Below are positions 24,314 through 31,921 of a DNA stretch of 41,387 nt, in pieces; within the stretch, counting starts at the first letter, position 1; every line of letters begins with the position of its first letter. Origin of the DNA: JACCYQ01 sp036675565 (GTDB lineage: Bacteria > Bacteroidota > Bacteroidia > Chitinophagales > Chitinophagaceae); NCBI GenBank assembly GCA_036675565.1, contig JAKFER010000266.1, forward strand, positions 1 through 41,387. The letters run 5' to 3'. The notes beneath the pieces were generated by a model. It was not told where the DNA came from and ran no database searches. It saw only the letters and a list, made by a program, of their open reading frames with translations. Both the position numbers and the translations under genes were made by a program.

Positions 24314-25057
24314 ATGAAAACAATAATATATACCTCCCTATTTATTTTTCTTTTGACTGTGTGTGCTTGCGAAAAGAAAACTGATGAACCCTTAACACGC
24401 CCTGTCGAATTTCCAGAAACTACATATGAGCCATTGGGTACTTATGATGATCTTGGAAAACCTAATTACTTATTAACCCCAGATCCAATTTCTAATGATT
24501 TACAATCTTTCATAAATTCAACACTACCTGAAAAGGTGGATCTTAGGAGCAGTCATCCTGAATTGCTTAGCAGTTCAGCCATTGGAGATATTGTTATTAC
24601 AAAACAATCAGAAGTATTTATAACTTTTGTTGCGCAGGGAACAGCTTATGCAAACACTTTTGTATATTATACTTATCCTACAAACCAACCTCCGGCTAGT
24701 CCAAAAGATATAACCAAGATAAATTATGTTTTCCCTAATGCAGGTAGTGGAACTCCGTTAAAAGCTGGTGATAAAGTTAAAATCGGAAATTTTAATGCTG
24801 GTACATCTATAGGATTTGCAATATTGGTAGATGCCTGGAATCCAACAACCAAAACAATTAATAGTAAAGCAGTACATTTCTTGTCCAATGATGTTTTGAA
24901 TCCTGAAGTGGATCCTAAATTGAAAAAACATGCCGTATTAATTAATTATCCTGCTGAAAATAAAGTATTAATTGGATTTGAGGATATAGACAGAACTGTT
25001 TCAGATTGCGACCATGATTTTAATGATGTTGTGGTGTATGCAACTGTTACTTCTTAA
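24314..25057 (+). CDS. DUF4114-type lipoprotein
   Basis: 247 residues. The N-terminal signal ends in VCACEKK, so C19 (or C17) is the likely lipidated residue. The C-terminal domain ends GFEDIDRTVSDCDHDFNDVV, followed by VYATV. This acidic Asp/Asn-rich motif is the hallmark of DUF4114, which occurs in calcium-dependent surface and PEP-CTERM-type proteins and probably binds a metal. The middle part (about 50-200) is beta-rich and Pro/Asn/Thr-rich. The role is unknown, and a cell-surface location is likely. It lies 60 bases upstream of the TlpA-like gene on the same strand. Confidence 0.8.
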   Translation: MKTIIYTSLFIFLLTVCACEKKTDEPLTRPVEFPETTYEPLGTYDDLGKPNYLLTPDPISNDLQSFINSTLPEKVDLRSSHPELLSSSAIGDIVITKQSEVFITFVAQGTAYANTFVYYTYPTNQPPASPKDITKINYVFPNAGSGTPLKAGDKVKIGNFNAGTSIGFAILVDAWNPTTKTINSKAVHFLSNDVLNPEVDPKLKKHAVLINYPAENKVLIGFEDIDRTVSDCDHDFNDVVVYATVTS

Positions 25058-25117
25058 TTCTATCAGGTTTCTTATTTTTTTGTGAACATGAAAGATTTTT
25101 AATTTGTTTGGGGAATA

Positions 25118-25612
25118 ATGATCTGGCTTTTTTTAAAATACAGCGTTTTATCAGCTGCCTTCTTCATTTTTACCGGTGAGGTACAAGCGCAAACCATTCC
25201 ATCTTACAAAATAGATCAACTGGATTCACTGATAAAAAAAAGTAAACATCCAATGATCATAAACTTTTGGGCTACTTTCTGTATTCCCTGCATTGAAGAA
25301 ATTCCCTATTTCATTCAAAAGACAAAAGATTTTGAAGAACAAAAAGTTTCTCTTCTGCTGGTCAGTTTGGATATGGAAGATTATTATCCAAACAAGATCA
25401 TCAACTTTGCAGGTAAACATAATTTTACAGCACCTATTGCCTGGTTAAATGAAACGGACGCAGACCTCTTTTGCCCCCGGATTGATGAAAGCTGGTCAGG
25501 AGCTATACCTGCTACATTATTCGTCAATAACGCAACAGGATATCGCAAATTTTTTGAAGACCAGTTATCAGAAAAGCAACTGGAAAATGAAATTCATTCA
25601 ATGCTCAAATAA
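25118..25612 (+). CDS. Exported TlpA/ResA-like thioredoxin
   Basis: 164 residues with a signal peptide (about 1-24, ending VQAQ). The thioredoxin active site is NFWATFCIPCIEEIPY (CxxC at about 56-59). A following LLVSLDMEDYYPNKI strand and a cis-Pro region (GAIPATLFV) complete the fold. Proteins of this type reduce periplasmic disulfides, for example in cytochrome c maturation or surface protein quality control; the client is unknown. It converges with another exported redoxin at 25665, and the two share a terminator hairpin. Confidence 0.88.
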   Translation: MIWLFLKYSVLSAAFFIFTGEVQAQTIPSYKIDQLDSLIKKSKHPMIINFWATFCIPCIEEIPYFIQKTKDFEEQKVSLLLVSLDMEDYYPNKIINFAGKHNFTAPIAWLNETDADLFCPRIDESWSGAIPATLFVNNATGYRKFFEDQLSEKQLENEIHSMLK

Positions 25613-25615
25613 TAA

Positions 25616-25646
25616 AAAAAGGTTTGCCGGATTAGTAAACCTTTTT
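25616..25646. terminator. Bidirectional terminator between two redoxin genes
   Basis: AAAAAGGTTT (25616-25625) pairs with AAACCTTTTT (25637-25646) over an 11-base loop, with T runs available on both strands, between convergent stops at 25612 and 25665. Confidence 0.85.
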
Positions 25647-25664
25647 AAATATTTATGCTTATAA

Positions 25665-26270
25665 TTATTTCGGTCTTTTAATCGTACAGCCTACAGAGCG
25701 GGTTTTATTAATTACAACATCTTTCCCAGAAACCATCTGATCAATCGCATTTTTCAAATGTGTTTTTTCTACAGCCGAAGCATTTGATGGGTTGTCATCA
25801 ATAGCGCCATGGTAAACCAGCTTATCATTTTCATCAAACAAAAAACATTCAGGTGTACGTTTAGCACCAAATGCATCTGCCAGTTCTGAATTTTTATCAA
25901 CTGCATAATAAAATGAATATTGCTGTTTCCTGGCATACGCTTTCATATCCTCAAAAGAATCATCACCATTTCTTGATCCTTCATTTGAATTTAAAAGAAT
26001 CACCCCTAAATTATTTTTTTTGGCATAAGATGCAATGTCAATGGTACGCTTTTGGTTTTTTACAACATAAGGACAGGTATTACAGCTAAACATCACCAAT
26101 AAACCTTTCTTTTGTTTTGCATCTTTTAAAGAAACTTCTTTGCCGCTGATATCTTTCATTTTTATATCAGCCTTGGGCATCATTGCGCCAATTGGTAATT
26201 CACTAATGGGTTTGTATGCAATAAATAATAAGGCAGCCAAAGGAAGAACTGCGAAAAGTATCTTTTTCAT
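25665..26270 (-). CDS. Exported peroxiredoxin/thioredoxin-like protein
   Basis: 201 residues. A signal or N-terminal anchor (MKKILFAVLPLAALLFIAYK) is followed by an AhpC/TSA-like domain: GAMMPKADIKMKDISGKEV, then LLVMFSCNTCPYVVKNQKR with a CxxC pair, then a cis-Pro site RTPECFLFDENDKLVYHGAI. A further Cys sits near the end (RSVGCTIKR), which could act in resolving disulfides or bind a partner. It matches the PRX-like thioredoxin family common in Bacteroidota. Reduction or peroxide detoxification in the periplasm is likely but not proven. Confidence 0.85.
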   Translation of the reverse strand: MKKILFAVLPLAALLFIAYKPISELPIGAMMPKADIKMKDISGKEVSLKDAKQKKGLLVMFSCNTCPYVVKNQKRTIDIASYAKKNNLGVILLNSNEGSRNGDDSFEDMKAYARKQQYSFYYAVDKNSELADAFGAKRTPECFLFDENDKLVYHGAIDDNPSNASAVEKTHLKNAIDQMVSGKDVVINKTRSVGCTIKRPK

Positions 26271-26345
26271 ACAATGAGTTTTGTTTGGCTAAAGTTCATA
26301 AAATAATTTTTTAAACTTTTGCCGTTTATATAGTTTTAGGTTTAT

Positions 26346-27335
26346 TTATGAAGTAGCCGGGGCGTGTGCATGTTCGTGCCTGGCTTTGATCTCTTCAGCA
26401 GCTTTACGTTCATCTACTTCACGTTTAAGCGCATTGATACTGACATTCAATTCAAAGCCTATTAGTAATACATAGGAATTAAAATAGATCAACAGCATTA
26501 AAATCAATATGGTTCCTATAGAACCATATAGCTTATTATAATTTGAAAAATTATTTACATAAATAGAAAACAGAAAAGTAAAGGTGATCATTAAAAACGT
26601 GGCCAGTATGGAACCTGCATTTACATGTTTCCAGCGTTTATGAACAGCAGGTGCATATCGGTAAATAAATGAAATGGTTACAAAAAACAACATGATCACC
26701 ACGATCCATCTCACGATCTTAATAAATTCTACAATGATGATATTTTCAATTCCCAGCCATCTTAAAACAGAATCCTGGACAATTAATAATCCCACGGAAG
26801 TTATAACAACCAGGAACAGGATGAGGGTGATCTTTAATGCCGTCATACGACTATGGATAATGCCCCTTTTTCTAAAACCGGCATAGTTTCGGTCAAAAGA
26901 CCGCATAATGCCCATGACCGCATTGGAAGAATAAAAAAGTGCTAAAATAAAACCGAATGACAAGAGTCCATTTCGTGGGTTGCGCAGAAAATCATCCAGG
27001 AAAGTTATCAATACTGTATTGTCTTTTCCTGATGGAATAACATCACGGATCAGGTCAAAAAGTTCTTCTACAAATTGGCGGGAAATTGGTAAAAATGGGA
27101 CCAGTGTAAATAGAAAAATAATTGCAGGAGGCAATGCTACCAATAAATTAAATGCAATGGAAGCGGCTCTTTCGCTAAGTCCTGTTTTTTTAAATTGAAG
27201 GAAAAGAAATCTTACCACGTCAAACAAAGGAATTCCTTTGAAGCCGGGCAAAATGATCTTTTTACTTTTCCGAATGATCATTTTTATCGGAGCCCAGGTT
27301 ATAAATATCCTTCTGTAATGCGTGTACCAATCCAT
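26346..27335 (-). CDS. YihY/BrkB family inner-membrane protein
   Basis: 329 residues. About six membrane helices can be traced (around 84-104, 131-151, 167-190, 205-225, 235-260 and 275-300). Family-typical KTGLSERAASIAFNLLVALPPAI sits before the first helix pair, with SFGFILALFYSSNAVMGIMRSFDRNY and FRKRGIIHSRMTALKITL further along. The C-terminal tail is charged and His/Ala-rich (AEEIKARHEHAHAPATS). The family was once misnamed ribonuclease BN; its true role, possibly transport, is unsettled. It overlaps the mltG stop codon by one base (TAATG), so it is translated with mltG. Confidence 0.9.
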   Translation of the reverse strand: MDWYTHYRRIFITWAPIKMIIRKSKKIILPGFKGIPLFDVVRFLFLQFKKTGLSERAASIAFNLLVALPPAIIFLFTLVPFLPISRQFVEELFDLIRDVIPSGKDNTVLITFLDDFLRNPRNGLLSFGFILALFYSSNAVMGIMRSFDRNYAGFRKRGIIHSRMTALKITLILFLVVITSVGLLIVQDSVLRWLGIENIIIVEFIKIVRWIVVIMLFFVTISFIYRYAPAVHKRWKHVNAGSILATFLMITFTFLFSIYVNNFSNYNKLYGSIGTILILMLLIYFNSYVLLIGFELNVSINALKREVDERKAAEEIKARHEHAHAPATS

Positions 27336-28375
27336 TAGTTTGCTGCTTGTTTTGCTTTTCTTGCTGAATCCTGCCTGTTTAAAGCCTGCTGGTATTGTCT
27401 TGCATATTTTAAATGATCATTGTAGTTGGTAGTGAAAATATGTGTTCCAGAAAAGTCGCTGTTCGCAACAAAATAAATATACTCACTGGGAGGCGAATCC
27501 AACACGGCGTTGATAGTTTCCAGTGATGGAGTGGTAACCGGGCCGGGGGGTAATCCACGGTTCCTGTAAGTGTTGTAAGGTGATTCTACTTCGAGATGTT
27601 TATGCAGAATACGTTTGATCCCAAAATCTTTTAATGCAAACTTTACCGTTGGGTCGGCCTGTAATGGCATTCCTATTTTTATACGGTTTAAATAAACACT
27701 GGCAATATTTGGTTTATCGGTTTTGGCATTTGTTTCTTCTTCAATAATGGAGGCTAATATATAAGCGGTTTGAGCGGTAAGGCCTTTTTGGGTTGCTTTT
27801 TCCTTTCTGTCATCATTCCAGAATTTTTGCGATTCGTCATATAGTTTCTGGTAAACTTTTGATGGTGTTGTATTCCAGTAATAAGTATAGGTATTAGGTA
27901 AAACAACTGTCATGGCCGTTTCTGGTTTTACACCATAATTGTCAAGTGAATCAGGATTATTCAAAAAATTCATCATAGCTGTTGAATCAAATTCAAACTT
28001 GTTTGCCACCAGCCGTGCAAAATTCTCTTTGGTTCTTACCCGCGTTATCACAAGATCAACCGGGGTTTGCTGGCCATTTCGTAATCGACGGATAATTGCC
28101 AGCATGCTTTCTCCTTTTTCTATCCTGTATTTACCAGGCTTAATCATATCCCAGTATTTCATTTGGTTTGCCAGCCATTGGAAGCCTTTCAGGTTATGGA
28201 TATAATCACCTTCTTTGAGTGTTTTCATGACAGCTGTTTTGTTGGCACTGTCCGTTTTAATATATAGAAACTTTTCATTTTCTTTAAAACCGGTGGCAGG
28301 CCCCAGAAAGACCCAGCCAAGATATGCGCCTGCAATAAGGATCAATAGAAAAATAACGAGCAATAATTTTTTCAT
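27335..28375 (-). CDS. mltG: Endolytic transglycosylase MltG
   Basis: 346 residues. A single N-terminal helix (about 4-27, LLLVIFLLILIAGAYLGWVFL) anchors it to the inner membrane. A LysM-like segment (YRIEKGESMLAIIRRLRNG) follows, then the YceG catalytic domain. The catalytic Glu lies in ILASIIEEETN, and later motifs include IASVYLNRIKIGMPLQADPT and SPYNTYRNRGLPPGPVTTPS, all intact. MltG cleaves nascent glycan strands and sets peptidoglycan chain length near penicillin-binding proteins. It shares TAATG with the downstream YihY gene. The terminator hairpin between it and secG suggests its own transcription start or partial read-through. Confidence 0.96.
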   Translation of the reverse strand: MKKLLLVIFLLILIAGAYLGWVFLGPATGFKENEKFLYIKTDSANKTAVMKTLKEGDYIHNLKGFQWLANQMKYWDMIKPGKYRIEKGESMLAIIRRLRNGQQTPVDLVITRVRTKENFARLVANKFEFDSTAMMNFLNNPDSLDNYGVKPETAMTVVLPNTYTYYWNTTPSKVYQKLYDESQKFWNDDRKEKATQKGLTAQTAYILASIIEEETNAKTDKPNIASVYLNRIKIGMPLQADPTVKFALKDFGIKRILHKHLEVESPYNTYRNRGLPPGPVTTPSLETINAVLDSPPSEYIYFVANSDFSGTHIFTTNYNDHLKYARQYQQALNRQDSARKAKQAAN

Positions 28376-28404
28376 ATGTCAGGGTTTCTGCGTTCAAATT
28401 ACAT

Positions 28405-28435
28405 AAAAAAACCCCGTCGTGCAGACAGGGTTTTT
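28405..28435 (-). terminator. Hairpin terminator after secG
   Basis: AAAAACCC (28407-28414) pairs with GGGTTTTT (28428-28435), extended by an inner GTC/GAC. On the minus strand it follows the secG stop at 28458 and ends in a T run. Confidence 0.8.
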
Positions 28436-28457
28436 ATAAATATGTAAAATCTGATTA

Positions 28458-28811
28458 TTAATTAGAATCTGCTTGTGCAGGTGCAGGCTGCGTTGGAAAA
28501 GTGGTTTGATTGGACGGTGCTTGCTGTGGGGCTGTTGTTGCAGGCGTACCAATTTTTTCCGTACGGTCTTCTATACCACTGCCAGAGCCAGTAATAAACA
28601 TGGTAGAAACGATACAAAGTACAGCAACAACACCCGCAAATATCCAGGTGCCTTTCTCTAAAACATCTGTAGTTTGTTTCACGCCCATGAATTGTGTACT
28701 GAATCCGGCTATATTACCTGCCAGGCCACCACCTTTTGGATTTTGTACCAAAACCAGAAATCCAAGAACCACACTAGCCAAAGCAATAAGGATAACAAAT
28801 AAAATGGTCAT
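28458..28811 (-). CDS. secG: Preprotein translocase subunit SecG
   Basis: 117 residues. Two membrane helices (about 2-22 and 52-74) flank the conserved cytoplasmic loop with VLVQNPKGGGLAGNIAGF and the family's QFMGVKQTTDVLEKGTW. The C-terminal third is a low-complexity Pro/Gln/Thr/Ala tail (TTAPQQAPSNQTTFPTQP) commonly seen in Bacteroidota SecG. SecG assists SecYE in protein export across the inner membrane. It starts one base after the stop of the acidic protein gene, so the two are coupled. Confidence 0.95.
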   Translation of the reverse strand: MTILFVILIALASVVLGFLVLVQNPKGGGLAGNIAGFSTQFMGVKQTTDVLEKGTWIFAGVVAVLCIVSTMFITGSGSGIEDRTEKIGTPATTAPQQAPSNQTTFPTQPAPAQADSN

Positions 28812-28812
28812 A

Positions 28813-29967
28813 TTAATGCGTGTTTAAACTTTTTATTTTGGCTGCAAAATAATGGCTTTTAGAGGGATTTTGCAAACTTAATTTGTGGTACACTTCGGCT
28901 GCCTTTTGCCAATCACCCTGTTTAATCCAGACTTCAGCCATCGTTTCTGTTAAAATCTCGGTGTCTGCAATGCTGTGGGTTGCCAATGTTTGCACTTTAG
29001 CTTCAGATCCGGCATCCAATTGCGTTTCTATACCATCATCAGTTAATTTCTTCATCGATTTCAGCCATTCCGTAAAACTCTTTAGCTGGTGGCTGAAACG
29101 ATCCTTTGGAATACCCTCCGGCTTTTCTTTGATTCCCTGCGATGCAAAATAATCTACGGTGTGATAGGGTTCAAAAAGAAGGTCGTTACCTGTTTCTTTT
29201 AAAGGTTCAATTTTTAAAGACGGGATATGCAATGGTGGTAAATCTTCATCTTCTTTGTATGTTTCTTCATCTTCCTCATCATCTTCATCTTCTTCAACAT
29301 GCGGAATAATGAAATGATCTTCTTTTTTTTCGGCATGTAGTGCTACCTGTTGCTCATCATTTTTTTCAACAGTTGATTCTATATGGGTTTGTTCATCATT
29401 CACTATTTCAATTTCTTCGGCTGGTTCATTTTGAACAGTGTTGGCTATCTCTTGTTTTAATACTTCGTTATCCGTTATTTCTTCATCATTTAATTCCTCT
29501 TCTTTTAAGATATCAACTTCCGTTATTATTTCTTCTTCTTCTGCCGGTTCATTCTGCACCGTATTTGCAATCTCCTGTTGTAAGTTTTTATCAGCCATTA
29601 AAATCGCATCCAATGTTTCTTCCTTTTCATCAACCGGGTTTGCGCTTTCCTGAATTACTGTTGTATCAGTAAACTTTGCACCTTCATCTAAAATTTCCGC
29701 TTGCTCTTTGGTTACAATCTCTATTTCAAAATTTCCTTTGTTTAAAAGATAGTGTAACCACAGTGGTTTGTGAACATATAAGGATGCTTTTTCTAATTGC
29801 TGTTCATACAAATCTTCATCCAGTGTTCTTATTTTTTCTGCCAGCAATAAATGTAATGGAGCAAAATATGGATATTGACGGGTAAGACTTTGCAACTCGC
29901 TTAATCCGCAGGCGGCAATATTATCCTTACCTAAAATGGTTTTTAATAAAGGCTCAATCCCGTACAT
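28813..29967 (-). CDS. Acidic protein with TPR-like C-terminus and a duplicated motif
   Basis: 384 residues from the ATG at 29967; a GTG two codons earlier is less likely. The N-terminal about 95 residues form an ordered helical domain (LLKTILGKDNIAACGLSELQ, YPYFAPLHLLLAEKIR). A long Glu/Asp-rich, probably disordered middle (about 95-255, including VEEDEDDEEDEETYKEDED) contains two exact copies of QEIANTVQNEPAEE. The C-terminus (about 335-384) has a TPR-like helix pair (ILTETMAEVWIKQGDWQKAAEVYHKL). I know no function for it. It sits between an LptE-like gene and secG, as in related Bacteroidota, suggesting a role in envelope biogenesis. It has no signal peptide, so it is cytoplasmic. Confidence 0.82.
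   Translation of the reverse strand: MYGIEPLLKTILGKDNIAACGLSELQSLTRQYPYFAPLHLLLAEKIRTLDEDLYEQQLEKASLYVHKPLWLHYLLNKGNFEIEIVTKEQAEILDEGAKFTDTTVIQESANPVDEKEETLDAILMADKNLQQEIANTVQNEPAEEEEIITEVDILKEEELNDEEITDNEVLKQEIANTVQNEPAEEIEIVNDEQTHIESTVEKNDEQQVALHAEKKEDHFIIPHVEEDEDDEEDEETYKEDEDLPPLHIPSLKIEPLKETGNDLLFEPYHTVDYFASQGIKEKPEGIPKDRFSHQLKSFTEWLKSMKKLTDDGIETQLDAGSEAKVQTLATHSIADTEILTETMAEVWIKQGDWQKAAEVYHKLSLQNPSKSHYFAAKIKSLNTH
29413..29454 (-). repeat. Protein-level duplicated motif, copy 2
   Basis: It encodes QEIANTVQNEPAEE, identical in protein to copy 1 at 29536-29577, but nine of the 14 codons differ at synonymous positions. The copies are 123 bases (41 codons) apart. Confidence 0.9.
29536..29577 (-). 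repeat. Protein-level duplicated motif, copy 1
   Basis: It encodes QEIANTVQNEPAEE, the first copy in protein order. All differences from copy 2 are silent: Gln, Ile, Ala, Asn, Thr, Val, Gln, Pro and Ala codons differ. Confidence 0.9.
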
Positions 29968-29987
29968 ATGCACAATTTAAGGCGAAC

Positions 29988-30503
29988 TTACCAGTTGGAA
30001 AAAATGCGGTTAAATATTTCATCGGTAATATTCCTGACAATTTCATCATTCAGGCGGGCTTCTGCTTCCTGCAGACTGGTTTGTGCACTAAAATCAAATG
30101 GCCGGCTAATGTCAAACTCTTTGGTTGTATTATTAACGCGGTCCTCTAAAGTTATATGAACACCAACCGTAAGGCGGTTTGTAGTTGTTTGCTGGTTGCT
30201 GATACCCGATGTGCTGATGCTGTATTGCGAAATAAATCCACTAATATCATAATGCGCATCATCATTGTTTGTTCTGCTTAGCCTTGTTTGATTCACCACT
30301 TTTTGTTGTAACTGGTTTGTCAGTAACTGGCTCAATTGCGGGTTAACATAAGGCGCCCTGTTTTCAATAAAATTAATTTTTACCGTTTGTATTTCAGGTG
30401 GTATACTAACATCCCTGAATTTATAATTGCAACTACTCATTGCCATAGTCACACTAATAACGGCAATCATCACAAGCGAAAATATTTTTTTGTTAACCGG
30501 CAT
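29988..30503 (-). CDS. lptE: LptE-like lipoprotein (LPS assembly)
   Basis: 171 residues. A signal peptide ends MAMSSCNYKF, making C25 the lipidated residue. The family opening YKFRDVSIPPEIQTVKINFI follows. The remainder has the alternating helix/strand pattern of LptE-like proteins (LSQLLTNQLQQKVVNQTRLS, then DISGFISQYSIS and the C-terminal RNITDEIFNRIFSNW). LptE plugs and helps assemble the LptD pore that inserts lipopolysaccharide in the outer membrane. Its place between a sigma-54 activator and secG is a recurrent Bacteroidota arrangement. The symbol is a family assignment, not proof of function. Confidence 0.85.
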   Translation of the reverse strand: MPVNKKIFSLVMIAVISVTMAMSSCNYKFRDVSIPPEIQTVKINFIENRAPYVNPQLSQLLTNQLQQKVVNQTRLSRTNNDDAHYDISGFISQYSISTSGISNQQTTTNRLTVGVHITLEDRVNNTTKEFDISRPFDFSAQTSLQEAEARLNDEIVRNITDEIFNRIFSNW

Positions 30504-30631
30504 TTGTTTTTCTATTTGGCTTTTGTTGTGTCACTCACTTGTGCTGTATCAAATAATTCATCAAAAAATACGGCATCCGATATAATCGATGGTACGCCTG
30601 GTAATCCTAATATGTCAGGCTATGTCGAAGC

Positions 30632-31864
30632 CTATTCTTCAATATCATATTCCTTCAACTTGCGATATAATGTTCTTTCACTGATGCCCAGGTCCAGTGC
30701 CGCATCTTTTCTTTTGCTCCTGTGTTTTTTCAAAGCTTTAATGATCAGCTCTCTTTCTTTGTCCATGATATTCAAACTTTCTTCAACCTCCTCATGATCC
30801 TGTATTTCATTATTTCGCATAATCACGGGTTGCGAAGCCGAAATCTGGTGGCCGGACGGTTGTGGCAGTTCCGGGGTTTTAAATTCCTTTATTTCATTTA
30901 AAAATGTTTTATGCTGCTGCGCCAGTTCTGGATTTTGCAATACATCAAAAAACATTCTTTTTAATTCCGTTACATCTTTCTTCATGTCAAAGAAAAGCTT
31001 ATATAAAATATCCCGCTCACTGTTAAAGTCCTGGTGTTGTCCGTGACCATTTGAATGTGCCAGCACAGGTAACCTGTTCATCGTATCAAGAGGAATATAT
31101 CGCTGCAAAACTGGGCCTGAAATATATTTATCTGTTGATAAAACCGAAACCTGTTCTGCAATATTCTTTAATTCACGAACATTGCCCGGCCAGGTATAGT
31201 TTATTAACAGGTTTTTTGCATCGTCATCCAACTGAACCGGTGCAGATTTATAACGCTCCGCAAAGTCAACGGCAAATTTTCTAAAGAGCAGAATGATGTC
31301 ATCCTTTCGATCCCTTAAAGCTGGAACTCTTATGGGTACCGTACTTAACCGGTAATAAAGGTCTTCCCTGAACCGGCCATTTTGTACCAGTTGCAATAAA
31401 TCTTTGTTAGAGGCAGCAATCACTCTTACATCTGTTTTCTGCACTTTACTGGAACCTACTCGGATGTACTCACCTGTCTCCAGCATACGAAGCAATCTTG
31501 CCTGCGTGCCCAATGGCATTTCGCCGATTTCATCCAAAAAAATGGTTCCACCATTCACTGTTTCAAAATATCCTTTGCGACTTTCAACCGCACCGGTAAA
31601 AGAACCTTTCTCATGACCGAATAATTCAGAATCAATCGTGCCTTCAGGAATGGCACCGCAGTTAACGGCAATAAATGGATTATGCTTTCGGGCAGATAAT
31701 GCATGTATGATCTGCGAAAATGCTTCTTTACCTACACCACTTTCACCAATGATTAAAACCGACAGATCTGTATTGGCAACCTGCACGGCCACATTCAATG
31801 CATGATTTAATGCCGGTGCGTTACCGATGATCCCAAACCTGTTCTTGATACTTTGTATTTCCAT
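30632..31864 (-). CDS. Sigma-54-dependent transcriptional activator (AAA+ and Fis-type HTH)
   Basis: 410 residues. There is no receiver or other sensory domain; the AAA+ domain starts at about residue 12. Walker A is GESGVGKE. The sigma-54 contact loop reads GSFTGA rather than the usual GAFTGA. Walker B is GGTIFLDEIGEM, with a sensor RVIAASNKDL and the arginine-finger region REDLYYRLS. A linker of about 90 residues leads to a C-terminal Fis-like helix-turn-helix (RKDAALDLGISERTLYRKL). It activates RpoN-dependent promoters. Being single-domain, it is probably controlled by abundance or by a partner. It lies 57 bases after miaB and 128 before lptE. Confidence 0.94.
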   Translation of the reverse strand: MEIQSIKNRFGIIGNAPALNHALNVAVQVANTDLSVLIIGESGVGKEAFSQIIHALSARKHNPFIAVNCGAIPEGTIDSELFGHEKGSFTGAVESRKGYFETVNGGTIFLDEIGEMPLGTQARLLRMLETGEYIRVGSSKVQKTDVRVIAASNKDLLQLVQNGRFREDLYYRLSTVPIRVPALRDRKDDIILLFRKFAVDFAERYKSAPVQLDDDAKNLLINYTWPGNVRELKNIAEQVSVLSTDKYISGPVLQRYIPLDTMNRLPVLAHSNGHGQHQDFNSERDILYKLFFDMKKDVTELKRMFFDVLQNPELAQQHKTFLNEIKEFKTPELPQPSGHQISASQPVIMRNNEIQDHEEVEESLNIMDKERELIIKALKKHRSKRKDAALDLGISERTLYRKLKEYDIEE

Positions 31865-31921
31865 TTATGCTTGCTGTATTGTATAATAATTTTATTTCAA
31901 TGCTGATTGCTGAAAGCGGAT

